64,000 nucleotides of DNA, from NCBI RefSeq assembly GCF_014192745.1, contig NZ_JACHYJ010000007.1, positions 124,001 through 188,000 on the forward strand. The letters are read 5' to 3'. Position numbers and translations under genes: made by a program. This DNA comes from Luteimonas sp. RC10. Lineage in GTDB: Bacteria; Pseudomonadota; Gammaproteobacteria; Xanthomonadales; Xanthomonadaceae. Every line of letters begins with the position of its first letter. Positions within the stretch are counted from its first letter, which is position 1. Below are positions 55,948 to 64,000 of this stretch, piece by piece. The notes beneath the pieces are model-generated. The model did no database searches, had not been told where the DNA came from, and was given only the letters and a program-made list of their open reading frames with translations.

Positions 55948-57210
55948 CTACGGCGCCGTGTCGCCATCGCACTCGACCAGCTCGGCCAGCGGGTGCGCCG
56001 CCACACAGGCGCGCACCGCGGCCTGCAACGCCGGCAGACCGGCGAACAGCGACGGCTCGGCGAACGCACGGCGCACCGCGGCCTCGAGGCCGTCGAGATC
56101 GCGCAGCCACAGCGCCGCGCCGGCGTGCTGCAAGCGCGCGGCATGGTCGAACTGGTCGTAGTCCTGCGGGCAGACGATCGCCGGGCGTGCCTCGGCCAGA
56201 CAGCGATAGAGGATGCCGGCACCGCCGTGATGCACGACGAGGTCGTAACGTCCGACCCAGCGCGCATAGTCGACATGGGCGAGCCGCTGGTAGTTGCCGC
56301 TGTGTTCGTGATGGCCGGCCGTGACATCGCCGTCGGTGAAATGGAATTCCAGCTCGGGCATCGCCGCGGCCAGCGCGCGCACCCGCGCATCGAACGCGTT
56401 CTTGGCCCAGCGCAGATGCGTGCCGAGGGTCACCAGCACATGCCGGCGTCCGGCGACGAACACCGGCGCCGCACGCGGTGGCAGCCACGGCGTGTCGCGG
56501 CCACTGACCGGCAACCGCGGCCCGACGAAGCGCAGCGCCGCCGGCCAGGTACACGGGAACTCCAGCGCCGCGACCCCGAGCGCCAGAATCCGCTCGGGCG
56601 AGTAGACCGCTTCGCTGCCGTCGCCGCGATACAGCTGCGGCAGACCGAGCGCGCGCATCCGCCTGCGATGCAGCCAGTGCACGCCGCGCTTGAAGCCACG
56701 CACCGCCCGGCGCGCCAGCGCCTGCCGAAGTCGCGCGCCGGCATGGGCCGCCGGCATCAGCCCACCCATGTAGGCCGGCGGCCCGTCGGGGGTCTCGATC
56801 ACACACGGCGACGGCAGGCTGGTCCACCAGCGGATGCCCAGCGCCTGCGCGACGGTGCCGGCGACCGGCACGGTGAAATCGGCGATCACCAGCTCCGGCG
56901 GTGCTTGCGCGTATGCCGCGCGCAGCGCCTGCGCAAAGCGCGCCATGACCCCGAGCGCATCGCGCAGCTGGCGATGCATGCGCAGCGGATGGTTGCGCAC
57001 CGCATGGCGCGGGTCGGAGATCGCATCGAGCACGCGCTCGGCGTCGGCATCGAGCAATGGCACGCCGGCCAGCCCGGCGCGTGCGACCTGCGCCATCGCC
57101 GACGGCGTCGACAGCACTCGCACCGCGTGTCGCGGCGCGAGCTCGCGCGCGATCGCCAGGATCGGATGCAGATGACCGCTGTAGGGCGGCGCGATCAGGT
57201 CGATGCGCAT
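55948..57210 (-). CDS. GT1-family (MGT-type) glycosyltransferase
   Basis: A 420-residue UDP-sugar-dependent transferase of the UGT/MGT type. N-terminal acceptor half: DLIAPPYSGHLHPILAIARE. Donor-binding half: VLVTLGTHLRWAKNAF, HVDYARWVGRYDLVVHHGGA and PQDYDQFDHAARLQHAGAAL. Such enzymes glycosylate lipids, carotenoids or polyketides. It is the last gene of the overlapping run from folB, with a 16-base overlap with the gene before it, and it converges with the cyclase gene. The acceptor is probably made by the ketosynthase-containing cluster upstream (inference). Confidence 0.9.
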   Translation of the reverse strand: MRIDLIAPPYSGHLHPILAIARELAPRHAVRVLSTPSAMAQVARAGLAGVPLLDADAERVLDAISDPRHAVRNHPLRMHRQLRDALGVMARFAQALRAAYAQAPPELVIADFTVPVAGTVAQALGIRWWTSLPSPCVIETPDGPPAYMGGLMPAAHAGARLRQALARRAVRGFKRGVHWLHRRRMRALGLPQLYRGDGSEAVYSPERILALGVAALEFPCTWPAALRFVGPRLPVSGRDTPWLPPRAAPVFVAGRRHVLVTLGTHLRWAKNAFDARVRALAAAMPELEFHFTDGDVTAGHHEHSGNYQRLAHVDYARWVGRYDLVVHHGGAGILYRCLAEARPAIVCPQDYDQFDHAARLQHAGAALWLRDLDGLEAAVRRAFAEPSLFAGLPALQAAVRACVAAHPLAELVECDGDTAP

Positions 57211-57779
57211 GGTGTCGCCGCGACGAAGTCCGCGCACAGCGCCCGCACCTCGGCGCTGCGCAGGTAGTCGAGATGGCCGCCGCCGACCGGCAGCGCGGGC
57301 CCGCGCCAGCCCAGGCGCGAGATCCAGTCGCCGCGGCCGCGCACGCACAGCAGCCGGGCCACGTCCGGCGCCCGCCGTGCCACCGGCCCATAGGCGAACA
57401 CGTGCAGCCGTGCGGCGAGCCCCGCCGGCAACCGCAGGTTGGCCAGCAGTTCGAGCCCGCAACTGCCGGCCAGCACCACCACCGCGCCGCCACCGTCCAG
57501 CGCCGCGGCCACTGCCGCGCCATGGCGCCGGGCGAACGCAGGGCGACGCGCCCCGAGGTAGTCGCCGGCATTGCGCAGCGCGGCCAGCGGTAGCCACACC
57601 GGGGCGTGGCCGGCACGCGACGCCGCGTAAGGAAAATTGCACGCGAGCAGGTCGCGACCCGGTCCGCGCAGCGCATCGAGAAAGGCCGCCTGCTGCGGGC
57701 TGAGTGCGCAGCACGCCGGATCGCTGCGGCCGGTCAGGAACGCGATGCGCACGCCCCCGCCGGTGGCCTCAGGCGGCAT
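57195..57779 (-). CDS. Alpha/beta-hydrolase-like protein
   Basis: A 194-residue protein, short for an alpha/beta hydrolase. Possible triad: Ser in VVVLAGSCGLELL, Asp in VRGRGDWIS, His in VGGGHLDYL. LTGRSDPACCALSPQQ at the N-terminus is unusual. ATG at 57779 (11-base overlap with the preceding gene) is used; GTG at 57752 would give a more typical first strand. It has no signal peptide. It could be an acyl esterase or thioesterase for the pathway encoded around it. Confidence 0.65.
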   Translation of the reverse strand: MPPEATGGGVRIAFLTGRSDPACCALSPQQAAFLDALRGPGRDLLACNFPYAASRAGHAPVWLPLAALRNAGDYLGARRPAFARRHGAAVAAALDGGGAVVVLAGSCGLELLANLRLPAGLAARLHVFAYGPVARRAPDVARLLCVRGRGDWISRLGWRGPALPVGGGHLDYLRSAEVRALCADFVAATPCAST

Positions 57780-58923
57780 GGAAGCGGCCATCGGCCTGTA
57801 CCCGGTAGCGTCGGCTGCGCCAGCGCACCGTCCGCACGCAGGCGGCATGCAGCAGGTGCAGCGGCTGCAACAGTTCGGCCAGCAGCGACAACAGCGGCCG
57901 CGACGCAGACGCGACACCGAGCGCGCGCTGCAATGCCCACGGCGCCCAGGCCCGCAGCGCAAGCACACCCGCAACCGCCCCAGCACCCGCCAAGTCGGGG
58001 CGCCAGGCCAGCGCCATGAGCATCGCCCACAGCAACAGCGGCGGCAGCCCGTGCAGCAGCACGATCGCCGCCCGTGTGCGCGGCGGCTGGCGGCGCAGCA
58101 GCAAGGTGGCGAACAGCATCCAGCGATGCATCTGCCGCACGTAGTGCGCTGCACCGTCGAGGCTGGTGCGCACCGAAACCGGCGCGATCGTCTGCGCGAT
58201 GCGGCCGCCGTGCGCGCGGACGTGATCGGCCATCGCCAGGTCGTCGGCCAGCGCGTGGCGCAGCGGCGAAAAGCCGCCGATCGCGCGCAGGCGCTCGGTG
58301 CGCAGCGCGTAACACATGCCGTTGATCGACACCGGCGGCGCCCAGGCCAACGGCGCGAGATAGGTCAGTGCGGCGTTGTCGTTGACGAAGCGTGCGAGCA
58401 GGCGGCCGGGCCAGCACTCGCCATCGTCGCGGTAGCCGGGCAGCGCGGTCGCCAGGTCGGCCGTATCGAGCGCGGCGACCAGGCGTGCGAGCGCATCGGC
58501 CGACAGTGTGGCGTCATCGTCGAGCACCAGACAGACCGGCGCCTCGACCTGCGGCAACGCCGCTTCGAGCTTGAAGGTCTTGGGATTGCAGCCATCGGGC
58601 GCCGGCGGCAACACCCACATGTCGATCGCAGCGCCCGGATGCGCTGCGCGCACGGCGGCGACCGCCGCATGTGCGTGTGCATCGTCGGCATCGAGCAGCC
58701 AGTGGAAGCGCGCCTGCGGCAACGCGCGCAGGGTCTCGTCGAGCACCTCGCCCAGCCGGGGGTCGCCGCCGAGGATCGGCTGCAGTACGGCAACGTCCTG
58801 CATCCGCCGCGCCGACGGGGGCACCGGACATGCGCGCTGGCGCCGCAGCTCGCGCCCGGCGCTGGCGCTACGCAGCGCCAGCAGCAGGGCGTAGGCGCAC
58901 GCGCAGACGACCGTGGCGCTCAC
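57769..58923 (-). CDS. GT21-like membrane glycosyltransferase (ceramide glucosyltransferase/HpnI type)
   Basis: A 384-residue membrane glycosyltransferase. Motifs: VAVLQPILGGDPRLGEVLDE, CNPKTFKLEAAL, VCLVLDDDATLSADAL (metal/nucleotide Asp), HALADDLAMADHVRAHG and QMHRWM (the QxxRW-type acceptor site). There is a helix at the N-terminus and two or three more at the C-terminus. Relatives glycosylate ceramide or bacteriohopanetetrol. GTG start, overlapping the epimerase stop by four bases. Likely substrate: a lipid from the same cluster (inference). Confidence 0.88.
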   Translation of the reverse strand: MSATVVCACAYALLLALRSASAGRELRRQRACPVPPSARRMQDVAVLQPILGGDPRLGEVLDETLRALPQARFHWLLDADDAHAHAAVAAVRAAHPGAAIDMWVLPPAPDGCNPKTFKLEAALPQVEAPVCLVLDDDATLSADALARLVAALDTADLATALPGYRDDGECWPGRLLARFVNDNAALTYLAPLAWAPPVSINGMCYALRTERLRAIGGFSPLRHALADDLAMADHVRAHGGRIAQTIAPVSVRTSLDGAAHYVRQMHRWMLFATLLLRRQPPRTRAAIVLLHGLPPLLLWAMLMALAWRPDLAGAGAVAGVLALRAWAPWALQRALGVASASRPLLSLLAELLQPLHLLHAACVRTVRWRSRRYRVQADGRFHAA

Positions 58924-59876
58924 TGCATCCACTGCGCGCGCTGCCAGGCGACGAAGGCCTCGATGCCCTCGGTCAACGACACGCTCGGCGGCCCCAGGTC
59001 GGCGAGCATGCGCGCTGGATCGAAGGTCTTGGAATAGGCGAACACACCGACGCCGAAGCGTGTGATCGGCGGTTCGTCGCGCAGCCGCAGGCCACGCCAC
59101 AGCCATTCGGCCACGGTGGCCGCACGCAGCGCTGTGCCGATGCGCACGCGCCGCGTCGGCGGTGGCAGGTCCAACCGTGCCAGCACGTCGAGCAACAGCG
59201 CCTGCAGGTCCACCGGCTCGGCGTTGGTCAGGTTGTAGCTCTGCGCCGGACGCGGCATCGTCGCGATCCGCAGCAGGTAGTCCGACAGCGTATCGATCTG
59301 CACCAGGTCGCCAATCACCGGTCGATCCTGGCCGACGAACCGTGGCAGCGCACCGCGCCGGGCCGCCTCGAGGATGCGCGGAAACAGCACCGTGTCACCG
59401 ACGCCGAACACCGCGCGCGGCCGCACCACGACATGCTCGCCGGGATAGGCGCGCACCAGTTGCTCGCCGGCGTATTTCGTCTGCGCGTAGCGGTTGACGA
59501 AGTCCGGCCCGATCGGGCTGTCCTCGCGCAGGCCGAGTTGATGGGCCTCGCGATAGAACACCGAACTCGAGGACAGATAGATCAGCCGCGGCAAGCCGTG
59601 GCGCTTGCAGAACGCGATGACGTGCGCGGTCGCGTCGATGTTCTGCGCCTGGTATTGCGCACGCGTGCCCCAGGGCGAGGACCGCGCGGCGGCATGGATC
59701 ACCACGTCCGGACGGAACGGCAGGTCGAACGGCCGGCTCAGGTCGCAGCGTACATAGCCCGGCAGGTCGGTGGCGCGGCGCCCGGTTCCCCACAGCGTCA
59801 GGTCGTCGCGCGCGGCGTGACGGCGCAGGAAGGCGCCGCCGACAAAGCCCGACGCACCGGTCACCAGGATGCGCAT
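58920..59876 (-). CDS. NAD(P)-dependent epimerase/reductase (extended SDR)
   Basis: A 318-residue extended short-chain dehydrogenase. Cofactor site VTGASGFVGGAFL; active-site region YLSSSSVFYREA and NRYAQTKYAGEQL (Tyr and Lys of YxxxK); substrate region VVRPRAVFGVGDTVLFPRIL. This resembles 3-beta-hydroxysteroid dehydrogenase/OleD-like reductases as much as sugar epimerases. Given the ketosynthase in the same run, reduction of a beta-keto lipid is a reasonable idea (inference). It overlaps the metallo-hydrolase gene by 16 bases. Confidence 0.87.
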   Translation of the reverse strand: MRILVTGASGFVGGAFLRRHAARDDLTLWGTGRRATDLPGYVRCDLSRPFDLPFRPDVVIHAAARSSPWGTRAQYQAQNIDATAHVIAFCKRHGLPRLIYLSSSSVFYREAHQLGLREDSPIGPDFVNRYAQTKYAGEQLVRAYPGEHVVVRPRAVFGVGDTVLFPRILEAARRGALPRFVGQDRPVIGDLVQIDTLSDYLLRIATMPRPAQSYNLTNAEPVDLQALLLDVLARLDLPPPTRRVRIGTALRAATVAEWLWRGLRLRDEPPITRFGVGVFAYSKTFDPARMLADLGPPSVSLTEGIEAFVAWQRAQWMQ

Positions 59877-60739
59877 GCGCCAGCCTCCGGTCGGGGCGCA
59901 GACGTCTGCGCGCGGTAATGGTCCAGGCTCGCCTGGCAGTGCGAGGGCACGATCGCCACGTCCGGCGCCTCGCGTGCCAGCGTGTGCAACCGTGCGAGCG
60001 TATGCGTGTAGGCCCGCCAGTCGTGGGTCACCAGCCGCGCCGGCCATGCCGGCAACCGGCGCTCGCGGAACGCCAGATGCGACCAGCAGGCATCGGCGCA
60101 CAGCAGCACCGCGCGGTCATGCGCATCGCGCAGGCACAGGCCGAGCTGCCGCGGCGCATGGCCCGGCAGCGCGACCGCGAACAGGCTGCCGTCGCCGAAC
60201 AGGTCGTGCCCCTCGCCCAGCGCCTGCCAGGGCGCGGGCAGCGGCCTGGCGATGGCGTCGTCGGCATGGTGCCGGCGCGCATCGAAGTCCGGCGGCAGCA
60301 GGGCCGGCAGCCAGCCGTTGCGCAGCCCGCGCAGCCGGGGCATCGCGCGCAGGGTGTCCAGGTCCTCGCGCATGCACACGAAGCGGGCATTGGGCAGGTC
60401 GCGCAGGCCGGCGATGTGGTCGGCGTGGAAATGCGAGATCAGGCACCAGCGGATGTCGGCCGGGCGCAGCCCATGCGCGGCGAGCTGCGTCTCCAGCTGC
60501 TGCTCGGCCGGCAGCGCGACCGGCGTGGCCCAGCGGTAGAGGCGCTCGGGCAGCCGCGCGGTCGCATCCAGGAACCGCGGCGCGTAGCCGGTGTCGTAAA
60601 GAATCGCGCCCTCACGTGGATGCACGATCAGCGCGACCATCGACGGAAACGCGATGCTGGCCCAGCGCCCGCCGGCGAGCGTCACCCGCTCGCAGTGCCG
60701 GCACTGCCCGACGTCGAACAGGGTCAGAGCGAGACGCAC
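59861..60739 (-). CDS. Metallo-beta-lactamase-fold hydrolase
   Basis: A 292-residue cytoplasmic hydrolase. Metal site LISHFHADHIAGL, further His/Asp in ALPGHAPRQLG, LLCADACWSH and VPSHCQ. AILYDTGYAPRF is typical of lactonase/thioesterase-like members (AHL lactonase relatives). LFDVGQCRHCE at the start may add a CxxC site. GTG start one base after the ketosynthase stop. In this context it could hydrolyse an acyl-thioester or lactone (inference). Confidence 0.88.
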   Translation of the reverse strand: MRLALTLFDVGQCRHCERVTLAGGRWASIAFPSMVALIVHPREGAILYDTGYAPRFLDATARLPERLYRWATPVALPAEQQLETQLAAHGLRPADIRWCLISHFHADHIAGLRDLPNARFVCMREDLDTLRAMPRLRGLRNGWLPALLPPDFDARRHHADDAIARPLPAPWQALGEGHDLFGDGSLFAVALPGHAPRQLGLCLRDAHDRAVLLCADACWSHLAFRERRLPAWPARLVTHDWRAYTHTLARLHTLAREAPDVAIVPSHCQASLDHYRAQTSAPRPEAGACASW

Positions 60740-60740
60740 G

Positions 60741-61754
60741 TCAGTACCGCAGCACCGCGCCGGCCAGCGACAGCCCGGCGCCGGTGCCCAGCAGCAGACA
60801 GGTCTGGCCGCGCTGCAGCCGGCCCTCCACGATCGCGTGGTGCAACGCATGCGGCAGCGAGGCCGCGACCTGGTTGCCGTGCTCGGCGAGGATCCGCACC
60901 ACGCGCGCTTCGGGCAGCCGCAACGCACGCACGATCCGGTCCAGGCCGCCGCCGGAGGCCTGGTGCGGCACGACGCAGTCGATCGCGTCCAGGCCGACGC
61001 CGGCCGATGCCAGCAGGCGTTCGAGCAGGCGCGGCAACCGGCGCCCCGCCAACCGGAACGTTGCCGGGCCGTCCATCTCGAAGCGGTAGACATCCGGGTC
61101 GATGTCGCGATGCGTCGGATCGCCGGGCGCGATGCGCGTGCCGCCGCCGCGGATCCGGCAGGCGTCGGCGCTGTCGGCATAGGTCTCCATCCGCCAGGCC
61201 AGCAGCGCCGAGTCCTCGCCCGGCGCCGCGGCGCCCAGCACCAGCGCGGCGGCGCCGTCACCGAACAGTGGCGCGGTCAGCGGGTCGTCGGCGCGCAGTC
61301 CACGCGAGGGCAGCTCGCTGGCCACGACCAGCACCCGGCGGTAGCGGCCGCTGGCGATGCCGGCCGCAACCAGGTCCAGCGCGACCAGAAAGCCCAGGCA
61401 GGTCGCGTTGACATCGAAGGCCGGGATGCCCGAATCGCCGAGGCCGAGCGCGCGCTGGACCAGTGCCGCCTGGCACGGAATCGGCTGCTCCATGACCGCG
61501 CAGGTGGAGACGATTGCGTCCAGCGCATCGCCACCGATGCCGGCCGCCGACAGCGCCGCCTGCGCGGCGCGCGCGGCCATCCACGATGCGGTCTCGCCCG
61601 TGTCGGCAACGCCGCGCCAGGCCACGCCGGTCGCCGCCTCGCTGGTGCCGGGCGCCAGACCGAGCTGCGTGTCGAAGTCGCTGGACGGCAGCCGCCGCGC
61701 CGGGTGATGACAGCCGCTGCCCAGGATCCGCAGTGCGGGACCTGCGGCCTGCAT
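60741..61754 (-). CDS. Beta-ketoacyl synthase III-like enzyme
   Basis: A 337-residue FabH-like thiolase-fold enzyme. The triad is Cys119 (DVNATCLGFL), His264 (VVPHQASGGGLD) and Asn294 (EHGNQVAASLP), as in FabH. LFGDGAAALVLGAA and the C-terminal GTGAGLSLAGAVLRY are standard. The start at 61754 overlaps the folK stop by one base; ATG at 61766 is an alternative. FabH proper usually sits in the fab cluster with plsX/fabD; this copy leads a set of lipid-type genes instead, which suggests a specialised condensation. Confidence 0.92.
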   Translation of the reverse strand: MQAAGPALRILGSGCHHPARRLPSSDFDTQLGLAPGTSEAATGVAWRGVADTGETASWMAARAAQAALSAAGIGGDALDAIVSTCAVMEQPIPCQAALVQRALGLGDSGIPAFDVNATCLGFLVALDLVAAGIASGRYRRVLVVASELPSRGLRADDPLTAPLFGDGAAALVLGAAAPGEDSALLAWRMETYADSADACRIRGGGTRIAPGDPTHRDIDPDVYRFEMDGPATFRLAGRRLPRLLERLLASAGVGLDAIDCVVPHQASGGGLDRIVRALRLPEARVVRILAEHGNQVAASLPHALHHAIVEGRLQRGQTCLLLGTGAGLSLAGAVLRY

Positions 61755-62254
61755 CAGGCCGGGCATGCGGACAGCGCGTCGATGCGCGCGAACGCTGTGT
61801 CGTGGTCGGGATGGGCGGCCCACAGCTGCGCGAGCGTGCGGCCATCGACCGGGTGGCGCAGGTCGGGCGCGATCTCGGCCAGCGGCTTGAGCACAAAGGC
61901 ATGGCGCAGTTCGTCGCGCGGGATGCGCAGGTTCCCGGCGCCGGTCAGTACCCGATCGTCGTAGAGCACGATGTCGATGTCCAGCGTGCGGTCGCTGTAG
62001 CGCGGGCCACTGCGATCGCGCCCGTGCGCATCTTCGAGCGCGTGCAGCCAGGCGTTGAGGGCGTCGGGCAGCAGGTCGGTCTCGATGGTCGCGGCCGCAT
62101 TGAGGAAATCGGCGCCGTCGTAGCCCACCGCCGGAAAGCGGTAGGTCTGCGAGACGACGAGCGCGGGAAAGCGGGCGCGCAGCGCGTCCACTGCGGCGCG
62201 CAAGTGACGCTCGGGATCGAGGTTGCTGCCGAGGCTCAGGCAGGCGATGGCCAT
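61754..62254 (-). CDS. folK: 6-hydroxymethyl-dihydropterin pyrophosphokinase
   Basis: A 166-residue folate enzyme transferring pyrophosphate from ATP to 6-hydroxymethyl-dihydropterin. Signature SGPRYSDRTLDIDIVLYDD; N-terminus CLSLGSNLDPERHL; LNAAATIETDL; IPRDELRHAFVLKPLAEIAP. AGGAG precedes the ATG. It lies between mscS and the ketosynthase gene. Confidence 0.95.
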   Translation of the reverse strand: MAIACLSLGSNLDPERHLRAAVDALRARFPALVVSQTYRFPAVGYDGADFLNAAATIETDLLPDALNAWLHALEDAHGRDRSGPRYSDRTLDIDIVLYDDRVLTGAGNLRIPRDELRHAFVLKPLAEIAPDLRHPVDGRTLAQLWAAHPDHDTAFARIDALSACPA

Positions 62255-62302
62255 GGTGCGCTCCTGTGGGGAGCACCATGATCGCGCATCGTCCGCCCGC
62301 GG

Positions 62303-63607
62303 TCAGCGGGCGCGGGCATCCTCCAGCCCCGGCGCCGCACGCGCCGGGCCGCCGGCGGCACTCGACCCGCCCTGCAGGCGCACGTCCATCGGCGCGTCGC
62401 TGCGGGCCTGGAACACCCGCAGGTCGAACTCGGGCAGGATCGCCAGCAGGTGGTCGAAGATGTCCGACTGGATGCCCTCGTAGACGGCCCAGCGGGTGTC
62501 GGCGGTGAAGCAGTAGATCTCCAGCGGCAGGCCGGTCTCGGTGGGCTGGAGCTGGCGCACCAGCAAAGTCAGCTCCTGATTGATGCCGGCATGGTGGCGC
62601 AGGTAGTGCTCGACGTAGGCGCGGAAGGTGCCCAGGTTGGTGACCCGGCGGTGGTTCACCGGCTCGGCGCCGCGCGCGGCCAATGCGGTGTTCCAGTCCG
62701 ACAGTTCCTGGTCCTTGCGGTCGAGATAGGCGTCGAGCAGCACGAAACGGCGGAAGCGCGCGATCTCGTCGGCCGCCAGGAACCGCACGCTGCGCTGGTC
62801 GAGATACAGCGCGCGCTTGATCCGGCGCCCACCGCCCTCCGACATCGGCCGCCAGTTCTTGAACGCGTCGCTGACCAGCTTCTTGGTCGGCACCGTGGTC
62901 ACGGTGCGGTCCCAGTTGCGCACCGTGATGGTGTGCAGGGCGATGTCGATCACGTCGCCGTCGGCATTCTGGCTCGGCATCTCGATCCAGTCGCCGATGC
63001 GCACACGACCGTCGTTGCTGATCTGCACGCTGGCCACCAGCGACAGAATGGTGTCCTGGAAGATCAGCATCAGCACCGCGGTCATCGCGCCCAGGCCGGT
63101 GACGATGTGCAGGAACTTCGCACCGATCAGCGTGGCGATCACCGAGATGCCGACCAGCACGAACATCACGATCTTGGCGACCTGCAGGTAGCCCTTGATC
63201 GGCTTGTTGTGCGCGTCGGGGCGGCGCTCGTAGTTGCGGTTGACCACGTCGAGCGCGCGCGAGATGGCCAGCGCGATCGTCACCACGACGAAAATCTGGC
63301 ACAGCCGCTCGACGATCAACACCAGTTGCGGCGGCAGGTCGGGCACGACCGCGATGCCGGCCGAGATCACCAGTGCCGGCACGATGTTGGCCAGCCGCGG
63401 GATCACGCGCAGGCGTACCTGCCGGTCGTGCTGCGCGCCACCCAGCGACGTGCGCTGCAATACGCTGCCCAGGCCGCGCAGCAGGATGCGCTTGGTGATG
63501 AAGTTCGCCAGCCATGCCAGCAAGCACAGAGCAGCCAGCACGATCGCGCTGTAGGCCCAGGGGTAGGGTGCCAGCAGGTCGCTGAGTCGTTCGAGATGGG
63601 GCTGCAT
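62303..63607 (-). CDS. MscS-family mechanosensitive channel (YbdG type)
   Basis: A 434-residue inner-membrane protein. Five N-terminal helices, then the pore helix region TGLGAMTAVLMLIFQDTILS and the beta-domain DGRVRIGDWIEMPSQNADG, DIALHTITVRNWDRTVTTVP. The long C-terminus with VTNLGTFRAYVEHYLRHH and GLPLEIYCFTADTRWAVYE is typical of YbdG/MscM-like channels that open on osmotic down-shock. The start at 63607 has AGGAG ten bases upstream. It sits between folB and folK, probably on one transcript. Confidence 0.92.
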   Translation of the reverse strand: MQPHLERLSDLLAPYPWAYSAIVLAALCLLAWLANFITKRILLRGLGSVLQRTSLGGAQHDRQVRLRVIPRLANIVPALVISAGIAVVPDLPPQLVLIVERLCQIFVVVTIALAISRALDVVNRNYERRPDAHNKPIKGYLQVAKIVMFVLVGISVIATLIGAKFLHIVTGLGAMTAVLMLIFQDTILSLVASVQISNDGRVRIGDWIEMPSQNADGDVIDIALHTITVRNWDRTVTTVPTKKLVSDAFKNWRPMSEGGGRRIKRALYLDQRSVRFLAADEIARFRRFVLLDAYLDRKDQELSDWNTALAARGAEPVNHRRVTNLGTFRAYVEHYLRHHAGINQELTLLVRQLQPTETGLPLEIYCFTADTRWAVYEGIQSDIFDHLLAILPEFDLRVFQARSDAPMDVRLQGGSSAAGGPARAAPGLEDARAR

Positions 63608-63663
63608 CGTGCGGGAATCTCCTGTTGCGGCCGCATGGCTGCGGCGGCGCCAGGACCCGCGGA

Positions 63664-64000
63664 TCAGTCCTGGCGACTGCGTTCGATGATCACGCCGACC
63701 GCGCGTGCACCACGCACCGCACCCGGCTTGCTGAGCTTCAATCGTACCCAACCGACATTGAACTCATCGATCACGAGCGCCGCGCAGCGCTCGGCCAGCG
63801 TTTCGACCAGGCCGAATTCCGACGCCCCAACGTAGTCGATCAGCCGTTTGCTGACGGCCTTGTAATCGAGCGTGCGCGCGATGTCGTCGCTCGCTGCAGG
63901 CACGCGGTTGTCGAACGCCATCTCGACATCGAACACCAGCGGCTGGCGGATGCGCCGCTCCCAGTCGTAGATGCCGATCAGCGCCTCGATCTCGAGGCCT
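63664..64000 (-). CDS. folB: Dihydroneopterin aldolase, 5' end outside the window
   Basis: The frame runs off the right edge, giving at least 111 residues. IEALIGIYDWERRIRQPLVF near the cut end and VRLKLSKPGAVRGARAVGVI near the C-terminus align with E. coli FolB; the catalytic Lys is in KLSKPGA. It converts dihydroneopterin to 6-hydroxymethyl-dihydropterin, the substrate of FolK encoded downstream. The N-terminal few residues are missing. Confidence 0.95.
   Translation of the reverse strand, partial: GLEIEALIGIYDWERRIRQPLVFDVEMAFDNRVPAASDDIARTLDYKAVSKRLIDYVGASEFGLVETLAERCAALVIDEFNVGWVRLKLSKPGAVRGARAVGVIIERSRQD

Noticed and set aside
55948-61754. OleABCD hydrocarbon cluster
   Set aside because: There is no AMP-dependent ligase (OleC), the synthase has a FabH-type Cys-His-Asn layout and the gene order differs; only the reductase resembles OleD.

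Overview
The window looks like chromosome from a high-GC gammaproteobacterium of the Xanthomonadaceae (Lysobacteraceae), most likely a Luteimonas/Lysobacter relative. This is inferred from several things. There is a Xanthomonas-style N-acetylglucosamine locus (nagP-nagR-nagB-II-nagA-nagX facing glk, a TonB receptor and a GH20 hexosaminidase) and a metallo-beta-lactamase very close to L1 of Stenotrophomonas. The -10-like boxes of the TAGNNT/TATAGT type lie close to start codons, and intergenic arrays of long GC-rich palindromes are present. No rRNA, tRNA or CRISPR array was seen.

Layout. 1-1190: the end of a receiver-domain protein, then repeat array 1. 1195-13248: a dicarboxylate module. It holds malic enzyme, a phosphate-selective-type porin, an exported esterase and dctA on the minus strand; a second porin and a large NahK-type sensor kinase with a DctB-like N-terminus on the plus strand; and a lipoprotein followed by a NarL-type regulator. 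13335-16463: a propeller-type diguanylate cyclase. 16468-22595: a QEGLA-motif (DUF1704) protein, repeat array 2, rsgA, and a tightly overlapping set (alanine-type aminotransferase, SGNH hydrolase, methyltransferase, unknown). 22683-29899: slt, a tandem pair of exported paralogues of unknown function, cca and a small lipoprotein.

29940-35277: a lower-GC accessory block. It carries XRE+DUF2975, a two-lobed retropepsin-like protease, an alpha/beta hydrolase, DUF1801, and a RibD-C reductase with a divergent TetR and its palindromic operator. It is bounded by a 51-bp direct repeat (46/51 identical) and I see no integrase. 35322-36209: L1-like subclass B3 beta-lactamase. 36240-37190: repeat array 3. 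37192-39429: DUF72, VOC protein and an AmgK-like sugar kinase. 39493-51889: the GlcNAc/chitooligosaccharide locus, with two operator-like sites in the central divergent region. 51910-55938: VanZ, MidA-like methyltransferase, pteridine reductase, second diguanylate cyclase.

55948-64000 (minus strand): folB-mscS-folK run straight into six overlapping genes: ketosynthase III, metallo-hydrolase, NAD-dependent epimerase/reductase, GT21-like glycosyltransferase, a hydrolase-like protein and a GT1 glycosyltransferase. This looks like an undescribed lipid or glycolipid pathway.

How it fits together. The left part imports C4-dicarboxylates (porins, DctA) and burns malate to pyruvate, probably under the kinase/regulator pair. 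The nag locus takes GlcNAc oligomers through the outer membrane, trims them (GH20), imports GlcNAc (NagP), phosphorylates it (Glk) and converts it to fructose-6-phosphate (NagA, NagB-II) under NagR. All family assignments were made by reading motifs; no database search was run.
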